Shown: positions 54,710-63,292 of the stretch, one piece after another
Position numbering within the stretch: the stretch's first letter is position 1
Layout of the letters: the number at the start of each line of letters is the position of its first letter
Assembly: GCA_016125505.1 (NCBI GenBank)
Contig: WGLP01000002.1
Coordinates: 1-64,000, forward strand
DNA from: Gammaproteobacteria bacterium
GTDB lineage: Bacteria > Pseudomonadota > Gammaproteobacteria > UBA6429 > Thiohalophilaceae
DNA: 64,000 nucleotides
Direction: 5' to 3'
Notes under the pieces: generated by a model
Database searches by the model: none
Told to the model about the DNA's origin: nothing
Seen by the model: the letters and a program-made list of their open reading frames with translations, nothing else
Translations under genes and position numbers: made by a program

Positions 54710-55432
54710 ATGAATTATGAAAGCCAAAAGCTGATTTACCGGAAACTCAAAAAGAAGGGGTTTCATCCTGCGCATGTGGCGGAGGTTGGGGTATTTCATC
54801 CGGAAACATCAAATTTGTATGATTTTGTGATGGATGGTGTCAGGACGACGCTGGTTGAACCGGAACCTGAATCTATTAAATTAATAAAGAAATATTTTTG
54901 TGGGAAAAAGAATGTCGAATTACACGAAGTTGCGGTGTATTCAAGACCCGGCAAGATTTCACTCGCTCACCGTCAGGCCTCTACTTTTGTTATCGATCTC
55001 GAATCTTCACCAACAATCGTGAATGACGGATATATAGTGAATGAAAATGATATTATTGAAGTAGAGGCTAAAACCTTCGATGAAATCGACGATGGTACTA
55101 TCGATTTGTTGAGTGTGGATATCGAGGGCAGCGAGTGGTTTGTGATACAAAACCTTGTCAGCAGGCCTGCAGTCATTTCCCTGGAAACCCATGGAGCTAT
55201 CTACACAAATCCGAAATTGCAGGAATTAAGCAGCTGGTTGCTGAAAAACGGCTATAGCAAATGGTATAAAGACCGTAGTGACACGGTTTATGTCAGGAAG
55301 GGCAGCATACCAATCACCCTGGCAGACAAAATCAGTCTTGCTTTCTATGAATTCTATTTAATTGCGAGAAAATGCCGAAAAGCCGTGAAGAAAAAAATGA
55401 AGGAAACATTTCCACGACAGCGCCATGATTAG
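54710..55432 (+). CDS. FkbM-family methyltransferase
   Basis: A 240-residue SAM-dependent methyltransferase of the FkbM type. HVAEVGVFHPETSNLYDFV occupies the usual SAM-binding position. SVDIEGSEWFVIQNL is the family's D-I-E-G motif. It probably O-methylates a sugar of the surface glycan. It is AT-richer than neighbouring genes. Its TAG stop overlaps the TAA of the convergent GT9 gene by 4 bases. Confidence 0.8.
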   Translation: MNYESQKLIYRKLKKKGFHPAHVAEVGVFHPETSNLYDFVMDGVRTTLVEPEPESIKLIKKYFCGKKNVELHEVAVYSRPGKISLAHRQASTFVIDLESSPTIVNDGYIVNENDIIEVEAKTFDEIDDGTIDLLSVDIEGSEWFVIQNLVSRPAVISLETHGAIYTNPKLQELSSWLLKNGYSKWYKDRSDTVYVRKGSIPITLADKISLAFYEFYLIARKCRKAVKKKMKETFPRQRHD

Positions 55433-56472
55433 CGGTTTGTATGTAATTTTTCCAGAAGCGCACTGATCGTCCTCGCGGCAACCCCGATATCCACCTGTCC
55501 CATATCCTCTGCTTCAGCTTCTGTCGGGGGCGAAAATACCAGACGGCGATCATCTGTGCTTAATGTCTGCCAGCGCAAGGGGGTGGCCGAGCGACGGTTA
55601 GGGTAAAATCCGGCGGTCGGCCGATTCAGCGCGCCGGCGATGTGCAGCGGTCCGGTTGAGCCGCTGATAAAAATCCTTGCCAGACTGATGTGTTCGACAA
55701 AACGTTGCAGGCCTTCGTCGGAGACATATACGACATGCGGTATCGTCAACAGCTCGGCGAGTTTACGCGCCTGATCGGCTTCAGCGGAGGCGCAACTAAT
55801 GACGATGGTGGAAGGAACCGGGCAATGCAGGCTGTTCGCCAGTTCCGCATATTGCGCCAGCGAGAGATTCACGGCGGAACCGCCACTGCCTGGATGAATG
55901 AATATCAGGTCGTGATCGGGCGGAATGGCATGCTGCGCAATAAATGTTCTGCGCAACTCGTGCTGAACAGACTCAGGAACTTCTATATAGGGCGCCAGGG
56001 GCACCGCTTCAGGTTTGCGCTGTTGCAGTTCTAAAAAATAATTCGCCAAATCGGCGTTATAGACGTACTCGGGTTTTTCCGAGTGCGATCGGCGCTGTCG
56101 AATGCGATAGTTATAAAAGATCTGTGCCAGCTTGGTTGCGGGTGCAATCCGCAGCGGGATTCGGCTCAACCAGCAGGCAAGACCGATGCGAGTCGTGGAA
56201 AAAAGTGTGATGACCGCTCGATACCGTTCGCGACGGATTAATCCGGACAATTGCCACAGGCCGCGCCAACCCGCAGCCTGTCCCGGATCCAGCAGGACCC
56301 GGTCGATATCCGGATTCATTTCCGCGATCGGTCGGGTATATGCGGGTACGAGTACGTGTATTTCAGTATCGGGCAGTCCCCGCCGCAACATCCGCAATGC
56401 CGGAAAAGACAGCACGAAATCACCCAGCTTGTCATTGCGTACGACCAGTATTTTGTTTGTATGCGGTTTCAT
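55429..56472 (-). CDS. GT9 heptosyltransferase-family protein
   Basis: A 347-residue ADP-heptose:LPS heptosyltransferase-like protein. It starts ILVVRNDKLGDFVLSFPALR and has FIHPGSGGSAVNLSLAQYAEL and FISGSTGPLHIAGALNRPTAG near its C-terminus. It is encoded on the strand opposite to the flanking LPS genes. It is divergent from the next GT9 gene. The sugar transferred is unproven. Confidence 0.88.
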   Translation of the reverse strand: MKPHTNKILVVRNDKLGDFVLSFPALRMLRRGLPDTEIHVLVPAYTRPIAEMNPDIDRVLLDPGQAAGWRGLWQLSGLIRRERYRAVITLFSTTRIGLACWLSRIPLRIAPATKLAQIFYNYRIRQRRSHSEKPEYVYNADLANYFLELQQRKPEAVPLAPYIEVPESVQHELRRTFIAQHAIPPDHDLIFIHPGSGGSAVNLSLAQYAELANSLHCPVPSTIVISCASAEADQARKLAELLTIPHVVYVSDEGLQRFVEHISLARIFISGSTGPLHIAGALNRPTAGFYPNRRSATPLRWQTLSTDDRRLVFSPPTEAEAEDMGQVDIGVAARTISALLEKLHTNR

Positions 56473-56547
56473 GCGCTCCGGGCAATTCTAGTCAAGCCTG
56501 ACTATTGAGGATATTATAAAGAAATAACGGCAAAATGAGCAGGTATT

Positions 56548-57576
56548 ATGCGTTTATGGTTTGGCAAGGGAGCATGGGCATCGCATGCCGCGCGGCAGCG
56601 AATTAACGATATTGCGCCTGACCAGGTTGGTTCCATCGCAATAATCCGTCATGCCGCATTGGGCGACATGCTGTTGACAAGACCCTTCATACTGGAATGC
56701 CGGCGTCATTTCCCCAATGCAAAGATCACCTTGAGTCTGGTGAGCAATTATACCCGGGGCGCACCGGAAGACATTGTTGATCGGATTCATGTCATCCCCG
56801 GAACGGATCAACGTGATGTCTCCCGGTCGACGCAAATCCGCAAGATGAAAGAGTTGGGATACCATGATCTGATATTCGATGCGGCAGCGACATCGCGCTC
56901 ATTCTGGGTTTGTAAATTAAACCGTGCCATGCTTAAGGTCGGCTATCCATATCGGCAATTGCAACGCCGTTTATTCTATGATGTCGCCATATTGCGTTCA
57001 GCCATGCGCTATGAGACCGATGCCATGCTGGATATGCTGCATGCCTTTGGCTTCAAAAGCGAATATCCGCTGCGGTTCAATCTGCCTGGCGAGGTACTAA
57101 AACGGGAAAGGCCGTACATCGTCTATTTCACCAGTGCCTCGATGCCGGAAAAATGCTGGCCGAATAACCGGTTTGCCACGTTGATCGGACTCGCTGGTAA
57201 GGAATTGCCGGAATATGACCACCTCGTACTGAAAGGCGTAGGGTCATCGGAATCGATCGACAGTATTATGTCGACACTTAAAAACGAAAATGCCTTCGCC
57301 TATGAGGCACAGACGGTTGATGCGACGACGGCACTGATAAAAGGCGCCCGCGCGGTGGTCTCGAACGATACCGGCATACGTCACCTGGCGGTGGCGGCGG
57401 AGGTCCCCACGGTCGGGATATTCTTGCAGGCGGAAAGGCATCATGCCGAACCTTATCGCTACTGGTTACGCTACCCGATACATGAAGTGGCGATGCGCGC
57501 AGACGGGATGGCGCCGGACGTCGAAGAGGTTTTTCCGCTTTTGCAGAAGGTATTGCAGGCACGCAAGGCGGGTTAA
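56548..57576 (+). CDS. GT9 heptosyltransferase-family protein
   Basis: A 342-residue GT9 protein with IAIIRHAALGDMLLTRPFIL and the end region VVSNDTGIRHLAVAAEVPTVG. The acceptor motifs are more divergent than in WaaF. Part of the surface-glycan locus. It is followed by the DUF6165 gene after 54 bp. Confidence 0.85.
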   Translation: MRLWFGKGAWASHAARQRINDIAPDQVGSIAIIRHAALGDMLLTRPFILECRRHFPNAKITLSLVSNYTRGAPEDIVDRIHVIPGTDQRDVSRSTQIRKMKELGYHDLIFDAAATSRSFWVCKLNRAMLKVGYPYRQLQRRLFYDVAILRSAMRYETDAMLDMLHAFGFKSEYPLRFNLPGEVLKRERPYIVYFTSASMPEKCWPNNRFATLIGLAGKELPEYDHLVLKGVGSSESIDSIMSTLKNENAFAYEAQTVDATTALIKGARAVVSNDTGIRHLAVAAEVPTVGIFLQAERHHAEPYRYWLRYPIHEVAMRADGMAPDVEEVFPLLQKVLQARKAG

Positions 57577-57630
57577 CTGCTAGAATGCTTCAACTCAAAC
57601 GGATCCACTAAACGGCAGAGAGAACTAGAT

Positions 57631-58011
57631 ATGAACGTCGAAATATCCACCGGGGAATTTCTCGATAAGCTGACCATTCTGCAGATCAAGGCGGAGCGGA
57701 TTTCCGACCCGGAAAAATTATCATCCATCAATAAAGAATTGCACCTGTTGACAAAGATCTGGCAGCAGTCACCGCATTCCGCGGCGGATATCAGCGCCGA
57801 AATCGCGGAATTGAAGAAAGTGAACGAGACCCTCTGGGATATCGAAGACGATATCCGGGATAAGGAGCGGCACAAGGTATTCGATCAGGGTTTTATCGAA
57901 TTGGCACGATCGGTTTACATCACTAACGATAAACGCGCAGATATAAAACGTCGCATCAACATGAAAACCGGTTCCGAGTTGATGGAAGAAAAATCCTATG
58001 CTGAATACTGA
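57631..58011 (+). CDS. DUF6165-type small coiled-coil protein
   Basis: A 126-residue, highly charged, all-alpha protein (EISTGEFLDKLTILQIKAERI, ETLWDIEDDIRDKERHKVF). It has no signal peptide and no catalytic motif. I recognise it as the DUF6165 family, found in glycan loci. A role in assembling or regulating glycosyltransferases is possible but unproven. AGAGAGAACTAG lies before the ATG. Confidence 0.75.
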   Translation: MNVEISTGEFLDKLTILQIKAERISDPEKLSSINKELHLLTKIWQQSPHSAADISAEIAELKKVNETLWDIEDDIRDKERHKVFDQGFIELARSVYITNDKRADIKRRINMKTGSELMEEKSYAEY

Positions 58012-58090
58012 TTCCGCCCTCCGGGTGCTACGGTACACCTGCTATCGCCTGGTGTGATTGACGTCATAACAGGACCTGGGCGCGCATCGG

Positions 58091-59191
58091 ATGAAAGTAC
58101 TGGGAATCTGCCTGTCACCCGGCAAAGGGGGCCTGGAACTCTACGCATATAACGCGATTAACGCGTTGAAAAATGCGGGTCACGACTGTTATTTTGCCAC
58201 CGCAGCGGAGAGTTACCTCAAGGATCGTTCCTGGTCGGTAAGCCTGATTGAACTCAAGCCGCTGGTGCGCCAAATCCCTCTGCTAACCGCATTGAGACTC
58301 GCCAGGTATATCGATGCACACGCAATCGATATTATTCACATGCACTGGAATAAAGATCTGAATCTCTGTGCGCTCGCCAGGTTGTTTTCACGGCGTAAAC
58401 CCAAACTGGTTTACACCCGGCATATGGAAATCACCCGCAGCAAAAAGGATCCCTATCACCGCTTTCTGTACCGTCAGGTAGATCGGATGCTGGTCATCGC
58501 CGACTTCGTCAGGAGACAGGCAATACAGTATCTGCCACTGCGCGACGAACAAGTTACCCTGCTGTATCTCGGAGTCAGGGCCGTGAAAGCGGCGACACCG
58601 GCGCAATGTCTGGAGCTGATTCCGGATTTAAGCGCGAAGGCCCCCGATTTTGTGATCGGCATGATTGGCCGGATCGAGGAATACAAGGGCCAGCACATCC
58701 TGCTCGAGGCACTAAGGCTTGTAAAAGACAGAATACCTCGAGCCTTGATCGTGATGGCAGGGCCGATCATGGATGAGACCTATTTCGAACGCCTGCATAA
58801 ACAGATCCAGCGGGATGGTCTCACCGGCATGGTTACCTATCTTGGCATCAGCCATGAACCCGGCAGACTGATGAGTTGTTGCCAGGTTGTGGTCCTGACA
58901 ACGTATTGTGAAACCTTCGGGCTGGTGCTGGCGGAGGCGATGCGTGCGGGAACTGCGGTTATCGGCACCAATGCCGGCGGTGTGCCGGAGATCATCAAAC
59001 ATAATGAGACCGGGTTGTTGTATGAACCGGGCAATGCGCAAGAGTTGGCTCAAAATTTAACGGACCTTTATGAGAACAGGGAAAGACGAGAAAGGTTGTG
59101 TCGGGCAGGCAATGAGTTTGCGGATAAAATGTTTGATGTAAATAAACACTTTCACTTGTTGGAAAAATATCTTAAGCAATACGACGCCTAA
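58091..59191 (+). CDS. family 4 glycosyltransferase
   Basis: A 366-residue GT-B enzyme. The N-terminal LSPGKGGLELYAYNAINAL and the C-terminal donor-binding part GRIEEYKGQHILLEALRLV with ETFGLVLAEAMRAGTAVIG are standard GT4 motifs (E-x7-E). It transfers a sugar to the core or O-chain. It is followed after about 12 bp by another GT9 gene. Confidence 0.9.
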   Translation: MKVLGICLSPGKGGLELYAYNAINALKNAGHDCYFATAAESYLKDRSWSVSLIELKPLVRQIPLLTALRLARYIDAHAIDIIHMHWNKDLNLCALARLFSRRKPKLVYTRHMEITRSKKDPYHRFLYRQVDRMLVIADFVRRQAIQYLPLRDEQVTLLYLGVRAVKAATPAQCLELIPDLSAKAPDFVIGMIGRIEEYKGQHILLEALRLVKDRIPRALIVMAGPIMDETYFERLHKQIQRDGLTGMVTYLGISHEPGRLMSCCQVVVLTTYCETFGLVLAEAMRAGTAVIGTNAGGVPEIIKHNETGLLYEPGNAQELAQNLTDLYENRERRERLCRAGNEFADKMFDVNKHFHLLEKYLKQYDA

Positions 59192-59203
59192 AGTCCGGTG
59201 GAT

Positions 59204-60277
59204 ATGTCAATAGAATATATACAGATTAAATCAGGTGCCAGGATCCCAAAATCTGATATCCACAATGTATGTTTTCTTTTTTGGGGGTTGATTGGGGATG
59301 TATTTATCCGTGTCTCGATACTGGAAACATTCAAGAAGTTCTATCCAAACACCAGGATTACCGTTATCGTGGATCCTCCCGCGGAACCCGTCTTACGAAA
59401 TCATCCCGACGTGGATGAGGTTTATGTGTTTGATCGGAAAAAGAAACCGAGAATCAAATATTTCACCGGAATACTGCGTAATAGTTTTATTTTGCGCAGG
59501 AAACGCTTCGATCTGTTCGTGAACCTGTATTCAGGTGGTTCGAGTCCGCTGGTGACAAGGTTGGTGAATGCAAGAATAAGACTTGGGTTTGATCATACCG
59601 CAAATTTGAGAAGAGTGAATAATCTATTAGTGAAACACCCTTCATTATGTTTACACTGGACAAGACAGTTTGCCACCATCCTTATCCCATTGGGTATAGC
59701 GAATAGCGATGTCCGTAAAGGTACAAGCTTTTATTGTGATGACAAGGCATTGTCGCTTGCACAGGCACAATTCAGCAATGATTCTCACGAGTATATTGCG
59801 GTCAACCTTGGCGCAAGGGTCGCTGAAAAACGCTGGTCAATTTCACGCTATATCGAGCTTTGTAAAATCCTGAATTCAGCCTATGGACTTTGCCCGATGG
59901 TGCTGACAAATCCAGGGATGGAGGAATTGGCATCACAATTCTGTGAAGAATATGCCGCTTATGGACATTCTCTCAAAATTCCGTTATTGCCTCTGAATGA
60001 CGTAGCCGCAGTCATGCTGCATGCGAAATTTGTGATTACCGGGGATACATCGATCATGCATTTATCTTTCGGACTCAAATTACCGACGCTCGTTCTTTTT
60101 ACCTATACACGCCCGGAGATCGTTGCACCGGATGACTGCCTGCATGAAGATTGTTTTATCCCGAATGAGAACAACAAGGATGAGTGCGGGAACCCTTTTG
60201 GAAGCAACGATATTCCGGTTTCAATGGCAGTGGAAAAGTTTGAGAAGCTGTATACAAGGAACAGTCGCAGTTCGTAG
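59204..60277 (+). CDS. GT9 heptosyltransferase-family protein
   Basis: A 357-residue GT9 protein beginning VCFLFWGLIGDVFIRVSILE, with VNLGARVAEKRWSISRYIEL and FVITGDTSIMHLSFGLKLPT. AT-richer than waaF. I use the ATG at 59204; a GTG six bases upstream is possible. Its TAG stop (60275-60277) is directly followed by the stop of the convergent GT39 gene. Confidence 0.84.
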   Translation: MSIEYIQIKSGARIPKSDIHNVCFLFWGLIGDVFIRVSILETFKKFYPNTRITVIVDPPAEPVLRNHPDVDEVYVFDRKKKPRIKYFTGILRNSFILRRKRFDLFVNLYSGGSSPLVTRLVNARIRLGFDHTANLRRVNNLLVKHPSLCLHWTRQFATILIPLGIANSDVRKGTSFYCDDKALSLAQAQFSNDSHEYIAVNLGARVAEKRWSISRYIELCKILNSAYGLCPMVLTNPGMEELASQFCEEYAAYGHSLKIPLLPLNDVAAVMLHAKFVITGDTSIMHLSFGLKLPTLVLFTYTRPEIVAPDDCLHEDCFIPNENNKDECGNPFGSNDIPVSMAVEKFEKLYTRNSRSS

Positions 60278-61885
60278 TTATTTTTCGAGTGGACTTCGTG
60301 TATAAGCGAAAAGGCCGTTATCGTGATAAACGACTTTGGCATCCTGTGGAACCTTGTCCCGAGAATTCGCCAGCTCAAACTTAATTGCGTCGGACCGATT
60401 AACTGCGGGTGTACCAGAGGTTTGATATAAAGCAATATAGGTAGTAATTGCATTCGTTGTGATATCGTAATATTTATTATTGGTATCCAGCAAACGCGAT
60501 GTGTCGACCTCTATGATTTTGTTCTCCCCGGCGATTTTCTTCAGTCCGTTATAAAGGGCCTCCAGCTTGTAAAATGCCGGCATGAATTGCGTCGAATGAG
60601 TCAGCTTGTTATTTTGATCGGCGTAAAAACTCAAAACAAGATAGATATTGCAGCCAAACATGGTCGAAAGAGCGAATACCAGAATATGTTTGTAGCGTTG
60701 TGATTTAACGCTGGCAAGATAAAGTGCCGGCAACAGAAACAGGATCGGAAAAATGAAAATGCTATAACGGGTGGCATAGGCCTTTCCTGTCAGAATATAC
60801 AGCAATAGCGGGATGACAAGCAGTATCCCGATAAAGACGTGAGGCCTGTCGTTCAGCAAAGCTTTTCGCAGATTAAATCTCGTGGTGCGCAGAGCCGTAT
60901 AAAATTTGCGAAAAAAACGGGCCAGGAACAGGATGGCCAGCAGAAATGACACCAGATTAATCGCGATTAGGACAAGATACGACCCGAACCATTTATCGGC
61001 AAAGGCCACCATTTCGGCGCTGGTATATCCTGGCCATTCGCCAGGGTGATTGGTGAGCATGCCAATAGGGATGGTAATCACCTTGAGTACGCCGGAAGAG
61101 AATTTGCCAACACCGTGAAGAACATTATGCAGGTTGCTCCAGTGATGCGTGATCTCGCCAATCAGATAGGGAACATACAATAGAAAGCCGGCAAGGATGC
61201 CGGCCACAAGCCATTGCAGGTTGGTGCGTTGTGGATTCAGGAGTAACAACAAGACAATCGCCGGGTAGTAAAAGATTCCGATCATGTGGAATTGCGGTAT
61301 CGCCGCGGATATAAACACCACCCAGAATATTGCCCGTGCACGATCATGGGTAAGAGTCTGCCATAAGGCCAGATACAGTAGGGCGCCAAGGAAGGCCAGC
61401 ACCATGGGATTATAAAGTCCGGCAGAGTAATAAATTGCCCAGGGCGACAGGGCATAGAACAGGGTTGCGAAGAGGGAGTAACGCGGTGACATCATGCGGC
61501 TGGAGAGCAGATAGACGAAATAAATGACAAGCGTGTTGAGCAGTACCATACCGAAGATCGCACCTTCGATCGAATTCCCCCCCAGCTTGTACAGACCGGC
61601 GACAAGCATCGCCCATAGCGGGCCGGGGATCTGTCCTTGGTTTAATGCAGGATGGCCCAGATAATAGGTAACGGGGTCACCTGCCATAAAACCAAAGGCA
61701 TATTGGAGTGCAGTGATCTCATCCTTGATTGTAAAAAAGGTATAGGCGTGGCCGACACGGAGCGAGTACCAGCGTAACAGGAAGCCGACGATAATCAGCA
61801 GAAGCAGGCTGAAGACATGCGCACGCGAACGCCGATCGTCCAGGAGATCAAGCAAGCCTTGCGCGGGTATATTGGTTTGCATCAT
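60278..61885 (-). CDS. GT39/ArnT-like membrane glycosyltransferase
   Basis: A 535-residue protein with about eleven hydrophobic segments. The first extracytoplasmic loop has TIKDEITALQYAFGFMAGDP, with the acidic pair of GT-C enzymes. A soluble C-terminal part of about 120 residues follows. It is coupled to GtrA (4-bp overlap) and GtrB upstream. Together these suggest a flippase and lipid-linked sugar transfer to LPS, as in GtrABC serotype systems, where this would be the specific transferase. Confidence 0.78.
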   Translation of the reverse strand: MMQTNIPAQGLLDLLDDRRSRAHVFSLLLLIIVGFLLRWYSLRVGHAYTFFTIKDEITALQYAFGFMAGDPVTYYLGHPALNQGQIPGPLWAMLVAGLYKLGGNSIEGAIFGMVLLNTLVIYFVYLLSSRMMSPRYSLFATLFYALSPWAIYYSAGLYNPMVLAFLGALLYLALWQTLTHDRARAIFWVVFISAAIPQFHMIGIFYYPAIVLLLLLNPQRTNLQWLVAGILAGFLLYVPYLIGEITHHWSNLHNVLHGVGKFSSGVLKVITIPIGMLTNHPGEWPGYTSAEMVAFADKWFGSYLVLIAINLVSFLLAILFLARFFRKFYTALRTTRFNLRKALLNDRPHVFIGILLVIPLLLYILTGKAYATRYSIFIFPILFLLPALYLASVKSQRYKHILVFALSTMFGCNIYLVLSFYADQNNKLTHSTQFMPAFYKLEALYNGLKKIAGENKIIEVDTSRLLDTNNKYYDITTNAITTYIALYQTSGTPAVNRSDAIKFELANSRDKVPQDAKVVYHDNGLFAYTRSPLEK

Positions 61886-62286
61886 ATGTGCGTGTCTTTA
61901 TCCTGCCTGAATGTCCAGAGTTTATTTGCAGTGAAATTCCATAACAATACGATACCTGTCGCCAGGATTTGCGGAAAAAGGTAATACATGTGTAGCAAAT
62001 GGGTTCCAAGGTACATCATCAGGGTATTGATTACGGCGCCGATGAATGCAACAACAAAGAACTTACTCATGGCTTCGCTGTGTGATTTATTACTCTTAAA
62101 TGTAAACTTGTAGTTCAGAAAATAATTAATAATCGCGCCAACAACAAAACCCACGATTGACGCTGGAACTGCGATAACAAGGTGCGTCTCCACTAATGCA
62201 ATCAGGGTAATGTACTGCCCGGCGGTGCCAATTCCTCCGATAACGGCGAAGAGGAAAAACTGCTTGATGGTATGTGCGTTCTGCAA
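61882..62286 (-). CDS. GtrA-family membrane protein
   Basis: A 134-residue protein with four membrane helices (FFLFAVIGGIGTAGQYITLI, IVGFVVGAIINYFLNYKFTF, FVVAFIGAVINTLMMYLGT and a fourth helix ending in WTFRQD). GtrA proteins are thought to flip undecaprenyl-phosphate glucose. Gene order GtrB-GtrA-GT39 fits that role. Confidence 0.9.
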   Translation of the reverse strand: MQNAHTIKQFFLFAVIGGIGTAGQYITLIALVETHLVIAVPASIVGFVVGAIINYFLNYKFTFKSNKSHSEAMSKFFVVAFIGAVINTLMMYLGTHLLHMYYLFPQILATGIVLLWNFTANKLWTFRQDKDTHI

Positions 62287-62309
62287 TGGACTGGAAGGAA
62301 CGTAATCTG

Positions 62310-63272
62310 TTACGCAGATGCATCAGCGTCATCGGCGCGACGGGGTTTGTAATCATTGAGAAAATACAAGGGTCTTCGCTTTGACTCGGTAAATATACGC
62401 CCTACATACTCGCCAACTATACCAATTGCCATGAGTTGCACACCACCCAGGAACAGAATGATCACGATCAGGGAAGGGTACCCGGGTACGGGATTACCGA
62501 AAATCAATGTGCGGATCAGCATGTAACTGCCATAAACGAATGCAATAAGGGCCGTCATAAACCCGATGTATGTGGCCAGTTTCAGTGGCGCCGTGGTGAA
62601 GGAGGTGATGCCGTCAATGGCGAAGTTCCAGAGCTTCCAGTAATTCCATTTGGTGGTACCGGCAAAGCGCGGATCGCGATCGTAATAGACGGCCTTCTGT
62701 TTGTAGCCGATCCAGGCGAACAGGCCTTTCATAAAACGGTGTTGTTCGGACAAGGTATTCAGGGCATCGACAGCGCGCCGACTGAGCAAACGAAAGTCGC
62801 CGGTGTCCTCCGGGATGCGTACCTTGCTCAGGCGTTGAATGATGCGATAGAAACCGGCGGCGCTGGCCTTTTTAAACCACGTTTCGCCCTTGCGTTGGGT
62901 GCGTCGGGCATAGACGACGTCATAACCATTTTCCCATTCCGCAACCAGTTGCGGGATGACTTCCGGGGGATCCTGTAAATCGGCATCAATGACCACCACG
63001 GCGTCGCCCTGGGCCTTGTGGAGTCCGGCGGAAAGTGCGATTTCCTTGCCGAAGTTGCGGCTCAAATCAACGACAGCGACACGCTCATCCCTGGCATACA
63101 GGTCGTTGAGAATCGCGAGGGTATCATCGAGACTGCCATCATTGATATAGACAATCTCGAACTCGTAAAGCAGGCCTTCAAGCGCGGTGGCCAGGCGATC
63201 ATGAAATGCGGCTAACACTTCCTGTTCATTGTAGGCGGGGACAACGACGGAAATCAGGGGTTTATTCTTCAC
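62310..63272 (-). CDS. GtrB-like polyprenyl-phosphate glycosyltransferase
   Basis: A 320-residue GT2 protein. VVVPAYNEQEVLAAFHDRL, INDGSLDDTLAILNDL and VVIDADLQDPPEVIPQLV (the metal-binding motif) are in the catalytic domain, and two C-terminal membrane helices at about 230-290 follow. It matches GtrB/DPM1-type enzymes that charge undecaprenyl phosphate with a sugar. It is the first of three coupled genes with GtrA and the GT39 protein. Confidence 0.92.
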   Translation of the reverse strand: MKNKPLISVVVPAYNEQEVLAAFHDRLATALEGLLYEFEIVYINDGSLDDTLAILNDLYARDERVAVVDLSRNFGKEIALSAGLHKAQGDAVVVIDADLQDPPEVIPQLVAEWENGYDVVYARRTQRKGETWFKKASAAGFYRIIQRLSKVRIPEDTGDFRLLSRRAVDALNTLSEQHRFMKGLFAWIGYKQKAVYYDRDPRFAGTTKWNYWKLWNFAIDGITSFTTAPLKLATYIGFMTALIAFVYGSYMLIRTLIFGNPVPGYPSLIVIILFLGGVQLMAIGIVGEYVGRIFTESKRRPLYFLNDYKPRRADDADASA

Positions 63273-63292
63273 CTGATGTGGTCTCCTGGTGC

